Shown piece after piece: positions 46,640 to 55,837 of a DNA stretch of 64,000 nucleotides; position 1 is the stretch's first letter, and every line of letters starts with the position of its first letter. Below the pieces are notes generated by a model. The model worked only from the letters and a program-made list of their open reading frames with translations. It was not told where the DNA came from and made no database searches. Position numbers and translations under genes: made by a program. Origin of the DNA: M55B127 sp035269185 (GTDB lineage Bacteria > Bacillota > Halanaerobiia > Halanaerobiales > M55B127). The stretch is taken from positions 38,794 to 102,793 of the forward strand of contig CAYSHP010000003.1 in assembly GCA_964430875.1 (NCBI GenBank), in the 5' to 3' direction.

Positions 46640-48022
46640 TCATTCCTCATCCTTTAAAAAATCTTGATATATATCTTCCATTCTCATACCTCTAGAACCT
46701 TTAAGTAATATTACATCATTATTATAGCTTATTTCTTTTAACTTTTGACTTAACTTTGCTTTATTATCAAAATGTTTAATCTTATCTATTTGCATTCCTT
46801 TGTTTTGAGCAGCCTCGGCTATATACTTACCCAATTTACCAGTTGTCAATAGTAAATCTATTTTATTTTCAACTACAAATTCCCCGATTTCTAAATGAGC
46901 CTCTTTTTTGATATCACCTAACTCTAACATATCTCCTAAAACTGCAATCTTTTTATTCCCTTCGATTTCTTTTAACATTTTTATTGCATTTTTCATAGAG
47001 AGTGGATTTGCATTATAACAATCATTGATAAATGTTACACCATTTATTTTTTTAATTTCCGACCTCAATCCTGTTAGTTTAAGTTCTTTGAGTGCTTTTT
47101 TAATTAAATCCCAATTGATATTATAATGTCTTGCTACAGCCACTGTTGATACAATATTATATAGATTATGTTCACCAAAAAGATTAGTCTTTAGATTATA
47201 TTCACCGTTTTTTGTACCAATCTTAAATTCCATTCCACTATCAGTATACTTATAATTTTCAATATAATAATCTGACCCATTATTAAAACCAAAGTATTTT
47301 ATTTTTAAACCCTGTTTAGCTAAATCTTTTAAAATAGATGTGTACTCATTATCATAATTTAGTACAGCGATATCATCTTTATCCAATGCTTCGATTAATT
47401 CTCCCTTAGCTTTAGCAATATCCTCGACTGAATTAAAAAATTCTATATGAGCTCTACCGATGTTAGTTATTATAGCAAGTTGGGGATCTGCAATCTCAGC
47501 TAAACGGCTTATTTCACCTTTTTGACTCATCCCCATCTCGACAATAAAAAAATCTTCTTTGCCGGTAAGCCGAAATAAAGTAAGGGGTACACCGATATGA
47601 TTATTTAAATTACCTTCATTTTTTTTGACTTTATATTTTATATTTAATAATTCATAAAGAATATCTTTTGTAGAAGTCTTACCAGAACTGCCTGTTATAC
47701 CAATTACTTTTACATTTTTAAAGTTATCTCTATGGTATTTAGCCATATCCTGTAAAGCTTTAGTTGTATTTTCAACTAATATAATATTCTCACAGTCTAC
47801 ATTAATTTCTTTTTGAACAATAATTGCTTTTACCTCTTTAGCTAACTGATCATCTATAAAATTATGGGCATCAAAATTTTCACCCTGTAAAGCAATAAAT
47901 ATATCCTCATTTTCTAATTTCCTGGTATCTGTAGAAACTCCTTTAAGAACCTGATTTAAATCTCCTTTTATTAATTTCCCTTTAGTCGCCTTTAAAATAT
48001 CTTTCACTTTATATTTAAACAT
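46640..48022 (-). CDS. murF: UDP-N-acetylmuramoyl-tripeptide-D-alanyl-D-alanine ligase
   Basis: About 460 residues. It adds D-Ala-D-Ala to the stem peptide. ATP loop GITGSSGKTSTKD, NHIGVPLTLF, GRAHIEFF and NDCYNANPLSM are family motifs. I take the ATG at 48022, which overlaps the murE stop by eight bases; a GTG at 48034 overlaps by twenty. The ddl gene that makes the substrate lies further upstream in the same direction. Confidence 0.95.
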   Translation of the reverse strand: MFKYKVKDILKATKGKLIKGDLNQVLKGVSTDTRKLENEDIFIALQGENFDAHNFIDDQLAKEVKAIIVQKEINVDCENIILVENTTKALQDMAKYHRDNFKNVKVIGITGSSGKTSTKDILYELLNIKYKVKKNEGNLNNHIGVPLTLFRLTGKEDFFIVEMGMSQKGEISRLAEIADPQLAIITNIGRAHIEFFNSVEDIAKAKGELIEALDKDDIAVLNYDNEYTSILKDLAKQGLKIKYFGFNNGSDYYIENYKYTDSGMEFKIGTKNGEYNLKTNLFGEHNLYNIVSTVAVARHYNINWDLIKKALKELKLTGLRSEIKKINGVTFINDCYNANPLSMKNAIKMLKEIEGNKKIAVLGDMLELGDIKKEAHLEIGEFVVENKIDLLLTTGKLGKYIAEAAQNKGMQIDKIKHFDNKAKLSQKLKEISYNNDVILLKGSRGMRMEDIYQDFLKDEE

Positions 48023-49487
48023 TGTTAGCTTCACTCATTTTCTCTTTTATAGCTTCAATAGCTACTTCTTTATCATTAAAATCGATTGTTTTGTCTGCAA
48101 AGACTTGGTATGTTTCATGACCTTTACCGATTATTACCACTACATCATCTTTATTTGCCCTGTTTATTGCTTCATATATTGCATCTTCGCGATCTACTTT
48201 AACATTATGAGAAGTATTATACTTGCTATTTTCTATTCCTAGGACAATTTCTTCAATGATTACTTCTGGATCTTCCGATCTAGGATTATCGGTAGTAACA
48301 ACTACATAGTTACCTTTTTGCACTGCAATTTCACCCATAATCGGTCTTTTGCCTTTATCTCTTTCTCCTCCACAACCAAATACTACAATAATATCATTAT
48401 GATCAAAGTTTTTAACTGCATTTAAAACATTAATCATACTATCAGGAGTATGAGCGTAGTCAACAATAACAGTAAAATCTTGACCAGCATTAATTGTCTC
48501 AAATCTTCCTGGAATCCCTTTTACACTTTCTAGGGAATCTTTTATTACCTGGTCACTAATACCTACACTTTTGGCAACACCAATAGCTGCTAAGCTATTA
48601 TAAATATTAAATTTACCGGTTAAATTCAAATCATAGTTAAAACCGTTTAGATTAAATTTTACACCTTCTAAAGACAGAATAATTTCTTCAGGCTGTAAAT
48701 CTGATGAATTATCTATTCCATAAGTAATTATTTGCCTGTCAGTAGATTTTTTAAAGAAATTAGTATATTCATCATCATTATTAATTATTGCGGTCCCATT
48801 ATCTTTTAATTTATGAAATAATTTAGCTTTTTCAGAAGCATATTTTTCCATAGTATGATGATAATCCAAATGATCTTGTGTTAAATTTGTAAACACAGCT
48901 GCAGTATAATCCATAGTATCTACTCTATTTAAAGCCAAAGCATGGGAAGAAACTTCCATAACAGCATATTCAACATTATTATGCTTCATTTCAGCTAAAT
49001 GACGGTAGATATCAATAGATTCAGGGGTGGTTCTTGCAGCACCTTTACTATTTTCTCCATCAAAAACCTCAATTGTTCCTATTAAACCTGTTTTAAAACC
49101 ACTCTGGCTTAAAATTTTTTTAATCAAATATGTGGTTGTCGTTTTACCATTTGTACCTGTTACCCCTATAAGATTTATATCACTGAGAGGATCTTCAAAA
49201 AAGTTTTTTGCTAATTGTGGCATTGCTTTTCTACTATCAGGAACTTTTATATAAGTAATACTATCACTATATTTTGTAAGGTTTTTATCAATTACAACTG
49301 CATTTGCCTTTTTGTTTATTACATCATCAATATATTTATGACCATCTGTTTTAAACCCTTGTACACAGATAAATAGATCATTAGATTGTACATAGTGCGA
49401 ATCATATTTAAGGTCTTTAATATCTATATCTTGATCTCCTTTGATAAATTCTACTTCCAAATTATTAACGACTTGATTTAGATACAT
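48015..49487 (-). CDS. murE: UDP-N-acetylmuramoyl-tripeptide synthetase (probably meso-diaminopimelate)
   Basis: Encodes 490 residues. It adds the third amino acid of the stem peptide. ATP loop GVTGTNGKTTTTY near residue 111, TNLTQDHLDYH, DYAHTPDSM near 338 and GCGGERDKGKRP are visible. The DNPRSEDP motif near residue 410 is the diaminopimelate-type signature, so the peptidoglycan likely contains meso-Dap rather than lysine. AAGGGTG precedes the ATG. Confidence 0.95.
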   Translation of the reverse strand: MYLNQVVNNLEVEFIKGDQDIDIKDLKYDSHYVQSNDLFICVQGFKTDGHKYIDDVINKKANAVVIDKNLTKYSDSITYIKVPDSRKAMPQLAKNFFEDPLSDINLIGVTGTNGKTTTTYLIKKILSQSGFKTGLIGTIEVFDGENSKGAARTTPESIDIYRHLAEMKHNNVEYAVMEVSSHALALNRVDTMDYTAAVFTNLTQDHLDYHHTMEKYASEKAKLFHKLKDNGTAIINNDDEYTNFFKKSTDRQIITYGIDNSSDLQPEEIILSLEGVKFNLNGFNYDLNLTGKFNIYNSLAAIGVAKSVGISDQVIKDSLESVKGIPGRFETINAGQDFTVIVDYAHTPDSMINVLNAVKNFDHNDIIVVFGCGGERDKGKRPIMGEIAVQKGNYVVVTTDNPRSEDPEVIIEEIVLGIENSKYNTSHNVKVDREDAIYEAINRANKDDVVVIIGKGHETYQVFADKTIDFNDKEVAIEAIKEKMSEANNV

Positions 49488-49494
49488 TATTATC

Positions 49495-51576
49495 TCACCC
49501 TTTTAATTTAAGTATAACCGGATTATCATCAGAAATTCTAATTCCCGGTTTAATACTCTGACCAACTATTTTTCCAGATTGACCTTGAAATTTTAATGTT
49601 ATTCCCATTTTTTCAGCCAATTTAACTGCTTCTTCTTTTTCCATACCTCTAAAATCAGGTGTCATTATTTTATATTTTGCTTTAATACTTTCATCATTTT
49701 CCGTAAAAAGAAATACTGTTGAATTTTTATATACTTCAGCACCTGGTTTTGGAATTTGACTTAATATTTTATTATCATCACCTATTATTTTATATTCCAA
49801 ACCCAATTCTTTCAATGATTTTTTAACATCATATAGAGATTCTTTTGCATAATTAGCAATTTTTATTGTCTCATCATCAGGAAGGGTTTCTTGTTTTTCT
49901 TGTGAAGGTAATTTATAATACCTAATTAAATCATTAGCTACCTTTTTAAATAAAGGGGCCGCGGTTTGACTTGCATAATAGGTTCTACCCTCAATTCCAT
50001 AAAGTACTACTAATACAACAAATTGAGGATTATTAACAGGAAATATACCAATAAAAGAAGAATCATATTTATTTTGATTGTAATATTGAGCTGTACCTGT
50101 TTTACCACCTACCCGATAGCCTTCAATATAGGCATTTACACCAGTACCATTACTGACTACATTTTCTAATAAATTTAAAGTTTTATCAGCGGTTCTAGTT
50201 GACACTACTTTCCTTATTTCGGTAGGTTTAATTCTTTTTTCAACTTTACCATTTTGGTTGGTTATTTTATCCACAAAGTTAGGTTTCATTAATACTCCGT
50301 CATTAGCAACTGCGGAAACTGCTGTTATCAATTGAATAGGAGTAACCGAAATACCACGTCCAAAAGAAATTGTAGCAAGTTCAATATCTCCTACTTGATT
50401 ATACTCAGGTATTAAACCAATAGCTTCCCCTGGTAATTCTATTTCGGTTTTTTCACCAAAACCAAAAGCATTTATGTATTTAAAAAATGATTCCTTACCC
50501 ATTCTTAATCCAACCTGGACAAAGCCGGGATTACAGGAATTTTGCACAACTTGCGAAAAGCGTTCTGTCCCATGGCCATCTTCTTCCCAACACTGAATAT
50601 ATTCTTTTTCTATTTTTACTTTACCCGAATCAAAAAATACATCATTTTTATTTACTACCCCTTCTTCAATAGCAGAAGCAGTAGTAATTATTTTAAAGGT
50701 TGAACCAGGTTCATAGTTGTCTGTTATCGCTCTGTTTCTCCAATATTTCTGTTTATATTGAGAAAAATGGTTGGGATCATAGGTAGGATAATTGGCCATA
50801 GAAATAATATTACCGGTTTCCGGTTCCATTATTATTATAGTACCACCTTCGGCATTATATTTTTGGGCAGCAGAAGCTAATTCTCTTTCCGAACTATGTT
50901 GAATAGCTTCATTAATAGTTAGATAAATATTATTACCGTTTTCTTCTGGTATATAATCGACAATACCTTCCGGAATCATCTTGCCGGCCGCATCCCGTTC
51001 AGTTAAAATTCTACCAGCACTTCCGGACAGGTATTTATTATAAGTTAATTCTATTCCTTCTAATCCATTACCATCAACTCCAACAAAACCTAAAAGTTGG
51101 CTAGCCAACTTATCTTTAGGATAAATCCTTTTACTTTCATCTATAAAAGTAATACCATTTAACTGTAAACTTTTAATTTCTTCTACTTTTTGGTCGGAAA
51201 CTTTTCTTTCTAGATAAACAGCATAAGCTTCTCTGTTTAATCTATTCAGCAAAGTATTATACCCTATAGACAAAATATCGGCAAGTTGGCCGGCTGTTTG
51301 AGTTGGGTTCGTAATCTGTTTTGGTAAACCCACTACTGTTTTACGATTAATACTCACAGCCAGTTCCTTGCCGTTTTTATCATAAATCTTACCTCTATCC
51401 GGATTAACTTTTAATTCCTTTATTCTTTGTTTTAAAGCTTTATTAGAATATTCATCATTATTAATGATTTGTATCCAGGCTAATCTAGCAATTAATAATA
51501 AAAAAATAAAAGTTAAAATGAAAAAGAGGATTTTAATTCTTTTTTTTCTGTCTTTATCAATTATTTTATCATCCAT
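49495..51576 (-). CDS. ftsI: Class B penicillin-binding protein with PASTA domains (FtsI/PBP2B type)
   Basis: Encodes 693 residues. A membrane anchor at about residues 14-32, a dimerisation domain, then the transpeptidase domain with Ser292 in GSTFK, Ser347 in SCN and Lys492 in GKTGT. Two PASTA repeats occupy about 568-693. It is the septal transpeptidase that partners FtsW. There is only one such gene here; sporulating relatives often have a second, spoVD, next to it. PASTA domains match those of PrkC in this window. Confidence 0.94.
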   Translation of the reverse strand: MDDKIIDKDRKKRIKILFFILTFIFLLLIARLAWIQIINNDEYSNKALKQRIKELKVNPDRGKIYDKNGKELAVSINRKTVVGLPKQITNPTQTAGQLADILSIGYNTLLNRLNREAYAVYLERKVSDQKVEEIKSLQLNGITFIDESKRIYPKDKLASQLLGFVGVDGNGLEGIELTYNKYLSGSAGRILTERDAAGKMIPEGIVDYIPEENGNNIYLTINEAIQHSSERELASAAQKYNAEGGTIIIMEPETGNIISMANYPTYDPNHFSQYKQKYWRNRAITDNYEPGSTFKIITTASAIEEGVVNKNDVFFDSGKVKIEKEYIQCWEEDGHGTERFSQVVQNSCNPGFVQVGLRMGKESFFKYINAFGFGEKTEIELPGEAIGLIPEYNQVGDIELATISFGRGISVTPIQLITAVSAVANDGVLMKPNFVDKITNQNGKVEKRIKPTEIRKVVSTRTADKTLNLLENVVSNGTGVNAYIEGYRVGGKTGTAQYYNQNKYDSSFIGIFPVNNPQFVVLVVLYGIEGRTYYASQTAAPLFKKVANDLIRYYKLPSQEKQETLPDDETIKIANYAKESLYDVKKSLKELGLEYKIIGDDNKILSQIPKPGAEVYKNSTVFLFTENDESIKAKYKIMTPDFRGMEKEEAVKLAEKMGITLKFQGQSGKIVGQSIKPGIRISDDNPVILKLKG

Positions 51577-51586
51577 TTAGATCATC

Positions 51587-52057
51587 CTATTCAGGTGAAT
51601 ATGCTCGTGCAGTACCTAAATTAGTGATAAAGTCAGTAACTTCACTGAGAAAATAACTCCTTTCAGGCTTTTTTGCTACTTCTATTTCCTCTGCTTTTAA
51701 AACTATTGTCTGCATCGAATCTGGTTCCACCATATTTAATTTACTGCGGGCTAATTTATCTACCTGGGAAAGGGAACTTGCATTTGATAACTTTATTCCC
51801 AATTTATGATTTTTTTGTTCTAAAGCCTGTAATTCATTCTGCATTTGATCGATTCTATAACTAAGATTATTAATTCTTAAGGTATAACTTATATAAACCA
51901 ATAATATTATAGCACAAATAGTCAGTAAAATTAAATATATGTAGATATTTTTTTTGTCCTCATTATTTTGTTCTGCGTATTCACCATTTTCATAATGATT
52001 ATAATTGTTTTTATTATTTTGATATCCGTTTTTATTATTATGGAACAATTTTATCAC
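51587..52057 (-). CDS. ftsL: FtsL-like septum protein
   Basis: Encodes 156 residues. A long Asn/Tyr/Glu-rich cytoplasmic stretch (about 38 residues) precedes one membrane helix (about 39-62) and an extracytoplasmic coiled coil (about 63-115). The layout, size and location between rsmH and the class B PBP are those of FtsL, though sequence conservation in this family is low. Start is GTG at 52057, with GGAGGG upstream; a TTG three codons later is possible. Confidence 0.8.
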   Translation of the reverse strand: MIKLFHNNKNGYQNNKNNYNHYENGEYAEQNNEDKKNIYIYLILLTICAIILLVYISYTLRINNLSYRIDQMQNELQALEQKNHKLGIKLSNASSLSQVDKLARSKLNMVEPDSMQTIVLKAEEIEVAKKPERSYFLSEVTDFITNLGTARAYSPE

Positions 52058-52066
52058 CTACCCTCC

Positions 52067-52996
52067 TCATATTTTCTCAGCTACTCTAAGTTTTGCACTT
52101 CTTGCTCTATAATTTTCTTCGACCTCTTGTTCAGATGCTCGTATAGGACTTTTGGTAATAATCTTCACTAAAGGTTCTTTATCACAAACACAAACCGGAA
52201 TTTCAGGAGGACAAACACAATCACTTGCTAAATCTTTAAATTTATGCTTTACTATTCTATCTTCAAGTGAATGAAAACTTATAATACAGATCCTCCCTCC
52301 TTTTTTTAATCTTTTAACAGCACTTGAAATCATATCTTCTAATTGATTTAATTCATTGTTAGTAGCAATTCTTAAAGCTTGAAATGTTCTGCGAGCAGGG
52401 TGCCCTCCTGATCTTCTAGCTGATGCAGGAATAGCTGCTTTAATAATATCTACTAATTCAAAAGTAGTTTCAATCTCCTTTTTCTTTCTATAAGCCACTA
52501 TAAACTCAGCAATTCGAGATGCCCAGTTTTCTTCTCCATAATCATATATTATTTTTTTAATTTTATCTTTACGATAGTTATTGACTATATCAGCGGCAGT
52601 TAATTTTTGATCTCGGTTCATCCTCATATCAAGGGGGCCGTTGTTTTTATAACTAAAACCTCTGTTAGAATTATCCAACTGAGGGGAAGATACACCGAGA
52701 TCAAAAATCATACCATCTACTTTATCTATATCATGCTTATCTAAAACATCACTTATATTAATATAATTTGCATGTTCTAATATTAAATTTTTACTCTCTA
52801 TACTATCCTTAACTGCCTCAATTGCATGAAGGTCTCTGTCTAAGGATATAACTAATCCTTCATCTCCTAAATTCTCTAAAATACCAGCTGTGTGTCCACC
52901 ACGTCCTAATGTACCGTCAACATAAATTCCAGCTTTTTTTACAGACAGATATTCTATTGTTTCTTCTAATAAAACTGGTTTATGACTATTACTCAT
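52067..52996 (-). CDS. rsmH: 16S rRNA (cytosine-1402-N4) methyltransferase
   Basis: About 309 residues. Also called MraW. N-terminal HKPVLLEE, the SAM loop DGTLGRGGHT, FDLGVSSPQLD, GPLDMRM and SFHSLEDRIVK are standard signatures. The ATG at 52996 has GGAGG eight bases upstream and gives the usual family N-terminus; another ATG at 53011 overlaps the mraZ stop. It is the second gene of the dcw operon. Confidence 0.96.
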   Translation of the reverse strand: MSNSHKPVLLEETIEYLSVKKAGIYVDGTLGRGGHTAGILENLGDEGLVISLDRDLHAIEAVKDSIESKNLILEHANYINISDVLDKHDIDKVDGMIFDLGVSSPQLDNSNRGFSYKNNGPLDMRMNRDQKLTAADIVNNYRKDKIKKIIYDYGEENWASRIAEFIVAYRKKKEIETTFELVDIIKAAIPASARRSGGHPARRTFQALRIATNNELNQLEDMISSAVKRLKKGGRICIISFHSLEDRIVKHKFKDLASDCVCPPEIPVCVCDKEPLVKIITKSPIRASEQEVEENYRARSAKLRVAEKI

Positions 52997-53010
52997 ATAA
53001 TTGGCCTCCA

Positions 53011-53442
53011 TTAAATTCCTAAATCTTCCATCGCAGCCGCTATTTCATCGGTCGACTCTTCAGCAGTTTCCAAGAATTGATCCCAATTTTCCTTAGCCCA
53101 TAACTCAATTCTATTTGTCAGACCAATCACAACAACTTCCTTTTCTAAACCGGCATATTCTTGTAAATTAGAAGGTATATTTATTCTACCCTGTTTATCT
53201 AAAGTAGATTCGGTGGCTCCAGAAATAAAGAATCTGGAGAAGAATCTTGCATTTTTGTTAGTTACAGGAGTTGAAGCTATCTTTTCACTGAAATTTTCCC
53301 ATTCATCCATAGGATATATAAATAAACAATCATCTAGACCTCTGGTGGCAACAAAGTTATCACCAAGTTCTTCCCTGAATTTGGCGGGGATTATTAATCT
53401 TCCTTTACTATCCATTTTATGTAGATATTCACCTATTAACAT
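53011..53442 (-). CDS. mraZ: Transcriptional regulator MraZ
   Basis: About 143 residues with two copies of the AbrB-like fold. The conserved DSKGRLIIPAKFRE and DKQGRINIPSNLQEY segments are in the two halves. MraZ represses the dcw operon in studied bacteria, binding short direct repeats at its own promoter; such repeats are found just upstream. The ATG at 53442 has AAGGTG before it, and the upstream extension of the frame runs through the operator, so the short form is chosen. Confidence 0.95.
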   Translation of the reverse strand: MLIGEYLHKMDSKGRLIIPAKFREELGDNFVATRGLDDCLFIYPMDEWENFSEKIASTPVTNKNARFFSRFFISGATESTLDKQGRINIPSNLQEYAGLEKEVVVIGLTNRIELWAKENWDQFLETAEESTDEIAAAMEDLGI

Positions 53443-53454
53443 ATTTATCACCTT

Positions 53455-53494
53455 AACCCCAATTTTACCACCATCTACCACTTATCACCACTTA
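53455..53494 (-). promoter_or_regulatory. MraZ operator: four tandem 10-bp boxes
   Basis: On the minus strand, four adjacent ten-base units read TAAGTGGTGA, TAAGTGGTAG, ATGGTGGTAA and AATTGGGGTT, each with a GTGG or TGGGG core at the same place. MraZ sites in Bacillus-type and Mycoplasma bacteria are AAAGTGG-like boxes in ten-base register. They lie between the -10 box and the mraZ start. Confidence 0.88.
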
Positions 53495-53522
53495 GTATAC
53501 TATTTCTATGTATATAAAAAAA
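53494..53522 (-). promoter_or_regulatory. Probable promoter of the dcw operon
   Basis: A TATACT -10 box on the minus strand at 53494-53499 touches the first MraZ box. The -35 position 17 bases away is only a T-run, so the promoter may be weak or activator-dependent. Confidence 0.55.
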
Positions 53523-53579
53523 TTCCTTTAAAAAATAATAATAATTTTTAGTACTAAAGTACTATTTTTATGTAAAAAA

Positions 53580-53599
53580 ATGTGGGGTTTCCCCCACAT
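53580..53599 (-). terminator. Terminator after dinB
   Basis: Perfect eight-base arms ATGTGGGG and CCCCACAT around a four-base loop. On the minus strand seven T follow within a few bases. It separates the trpS-ddl-dinB unit from the dcw promoter. Confidence 0.9.
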
Positions 53600-53608
53600 C
53601 GGCTTTTT

Positions 53609-54787
53609 TTACTTATTATTTTCTTTTTCTAGCAGGTCTCTCGCTCGCCTGATACTTTTATTACCAAACTTATCTTTAATAGAATCTATGGCTAAATTAA
53701 ATTTTTCTTTATTATCACTACTTTCAAATAATGACATCTGTTCTTTCTCTTTTTCTTTTAAACCAGATATCCCCACTCCAATTAATCTTATAGGAATTTT
53801 TATCTTAACTTGCTGTAACAATTGCTTACTTAATTGGTATAAATCTTCAGTACTATCTATATAATGTTGTACGGTAATCCTTTTAGTTTTAATATTAAAT
53901 TTATTATCTTTTACTTTAATAAATACGGTATTACCTATTAATTGCTTTTTTCTGATCCTCCTGGTTACTTTTTGGCATAATTGAGATAAATGTTTTAATA
54001 AAAGTTCCATTTCAATGATATCATTTCTAAAGGTAGTTTCATTACTTATGGATTTAGTCTGAGAGTTAGTATTGACTTTTCTATCATCTCGTCCTCTAAT
54101 CAATTCATAAAGTTGTTTACCATGTTTACCAAACAACTTAATTAATTCTTCAATAGCTAATCTTTTTAATTGCTTAATCTTATAAATACCGATTTCATTT
54201 AACTTATTGGCAGTTTTCTCTCCTACACCCGGAATTTTTTTAATAGAAAGCACATCTAAAACTTTATCTATTTCATCATTTTCAATAACGACTAATCCAT
54301 CTGGTTTATCTAAATCAGAAGCAATTTTAGCTAAAAATTTATTTCTAGCTACGCCAACTGAACATACTAACCCGGTTTCTTCATTTACTTTTTCTTTTAT
54401 CTTTTTAGCGATTTGAGCTGAGCTACCATATAATCTATGGCAACCTTTAACATATAAATAAGCTTCATCGATTGAAATTTTTTCAACTTCAGGTGTAAAC
54501 TTTAAAAGAATGTTAAATATTTGCTTTGATAATTCAGAATATCGTGCTCCCCTACCCGGCAAGTATATACCGTGGGGACAAAGCTTTTTAGCTTTGGCAA
54601 TCGGCATTGCAGAATGAACGCCAAATTTTCTTGCTTCATAAGAAGCTGTCGACACCACTCCTCTATTATCCAAACCAACACCACCAATAATAACGGCTTT
54701 CCCTTCTAATTCAGGGTTATCAAGCTGTTCTACTGAAGCATAAAACGCATCCATATCTACATGGATCATATTTAATTTATCATTCAT
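53609..54787 (-). CDS. dinB: DNA polymerase IV (Y family)
   Basis: Encodes 392 residues. Translesion polymerase with catalytic aspartates in HVDMDAFYASVEQ (near residue 8) and SIDEAYL (near 103). A helix-hairpin-helix (KIPGVGEKTANKL) and the little-finger domain follow. No clamp-binding motif is obvious other than a QMSLF sequence near the C-terminus, which fits the beta-clamp peptide. It ends a unit with ddl and trpS; a strong terminator follows. Confidence 0.95.
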   Translation of the reverse strand: MNDKLNMIHVDMDAFYASVEQLDNPELEGKAVIIGGVGLDNRGVVSTASYEARKFGVHSAMPIAKAKKLCPHGIYLPGRGARYSELSKQIFNILLKFTPEVEKISIDEAYLYVKGCHRLYGSSAQIAKKIKEKVNEETGLVCSVGVARNKFLAKIASDLDKPDGLVVIENDEIDKVLDVLSIKKIPGVGEKTANKLNEIGIYKIKQLKRLAIEELIKLFGKHGKQLYELIRGRDDRKVNTNSQTKSISNETTFRNDIIEMELLLKHLSQLCQKVTRRIRKKQLIGNTVFIKVKDNKFNIKTKRITVQHYIDSTEDLYQLSKQLLQQVKIKIPIRLIGVGISGLKEKEKEQMSLFESSDNKEKFNLAIDSIKDKFGNKSIRRARDLLEKENNK

Positions 54788-54801
54788 ATAAATTAACCCC
54801 T

Positions 54802-55824
54802 TTAAGAATTATCTAAAGCTATTTCAACTAATTTATCTATTAATTCGGGGTAAGACAATCCACTTGCTTCCCAGAGTTTGGGATACATGCTATACTTTGT
54901 AAAACCAGGAATTGTATTTATTTCATTAATATATACTTCATCCTCTTTTAAAAAGAAGTCTACTCGAGCTAATCCTTCTCCCTCGATTATTTCAAAAGCT
55001 TTGATAGCTGTTTTTTGTATATCTTTTATTATGTTTTCATCTAAATCAGCTGGTATGATCAGTTTAGTTTTCTCATCTTCATATTTAGACTGATAATCAT
55101 AAAAATCATGTGACGGTATAATTTCGCCTGGCAATGAAGCTTTAAATTCTTTTTTACCTAATACCGAACATTCAATTTCTCTCGCTTTTATAGATTTTTC
55201 GACTACTATTTTATTATCATATTTAAAGGCTGCTTTTACAGCAGTTTTTAGCTCATCTCGATGGGAAACTTTTGAGATACCAATACTAGAACCTAAGTTA
55301 GCAGGTTTAATAAAAATTGGCATCCCTTTATCTTCAATAAACTTTTCTATTATTGTGAATTTACTTTTATCATGCTTTTTTAAAGTTAAAAATTCAGTTT
55401 GTTTTAAATTATTATAATCAAACAATTTTTTCATGATACCTTTATCCATACCGACTGCACTACCTAACACATTTGCTCCTACATAAGGTAAATCAAGTAG
55501 TTCAAATAATCCTTGAATTTTCCCATCTTCACCATAAGGTCCATGTATTAAGGGAAAAATGACATCAAAATCATCTTTTAAAAAATTGTTTAAACCCTTC
55601 TTATCTGGATTTTTAACAGCAGGAACTTCCTTTATTTCATTATCTTTTAAGATATTACTAGATTTTTCTTTACTAAGCCAATTGCCTTTTTTATCAACCG
55701 CAATCGGATATATTTTATATTTACTTTTATCAGCAAAGTTATATACAGATCTGGCAGACATTAATGATACTTCATGTTCTTCTGACTTACCACCGAAAAG
55801 AATACCTAATCTTAATTTATTCAA
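54802..55824 (-). CDS. ddl: D-alanine-D-alanine ligase
   Basis: Encodes 340 residues. ATP-grasp ligase supplying D-Ala-D-Ala to MurF. LFGGKSEEHEVSL at the N-terminus, HGPYGEDGKIQG near residue 94, PANLGSSIGISKV near 180 and the EINTIPGFTKYSMYP metal-binding segment near 300 are present. A tyrosine in the ligase loop (SKYEDEKTKLI context) argues for D-Ala rather than D-lactate. Start is TTG with AGGTG upstream. Confidence 0.95.
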   Translation of the reverse strand: MNKLRLGILFGGKSEEHEVSLMSARSVYNFADKSKYKIYPIAVDKKGNWLSKEKSSNILKDNEIKEVPAVKNPDKKGLNNFLKDDFDVIFPLIHGPYGEDGKIQGLFELLDLPYVGANVLGSAVGMDKGIMKKLFDYNNLKQTEFLTLKKHDKSKFTIIEKFIEDKGMPIFIKPANLGSSIGISKVSHRDELKTAVKAAFKYDNKIVVEKSIKAREIECSVLGKKEFKASLPGEIIPSHDFYDYQSKYEDEKTKLIIPADLDENIIKDIQKTAIKAFEIIEGEGLARVDFFLKEDEVYINEINTIPGFTKYSMYPKLWEASGLSYPELIDKLVEIALDNS

Positions 55825-55837
55825 AAATTATCACCTA

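Noticed and set aside
53550..53565. AGTACT-AA-AGTACT palindrome upstream of mraZ
   Set aside because: It is short and lies in very AT-rich DNA. It could be an operator, but there is no support beyond its symmetry.
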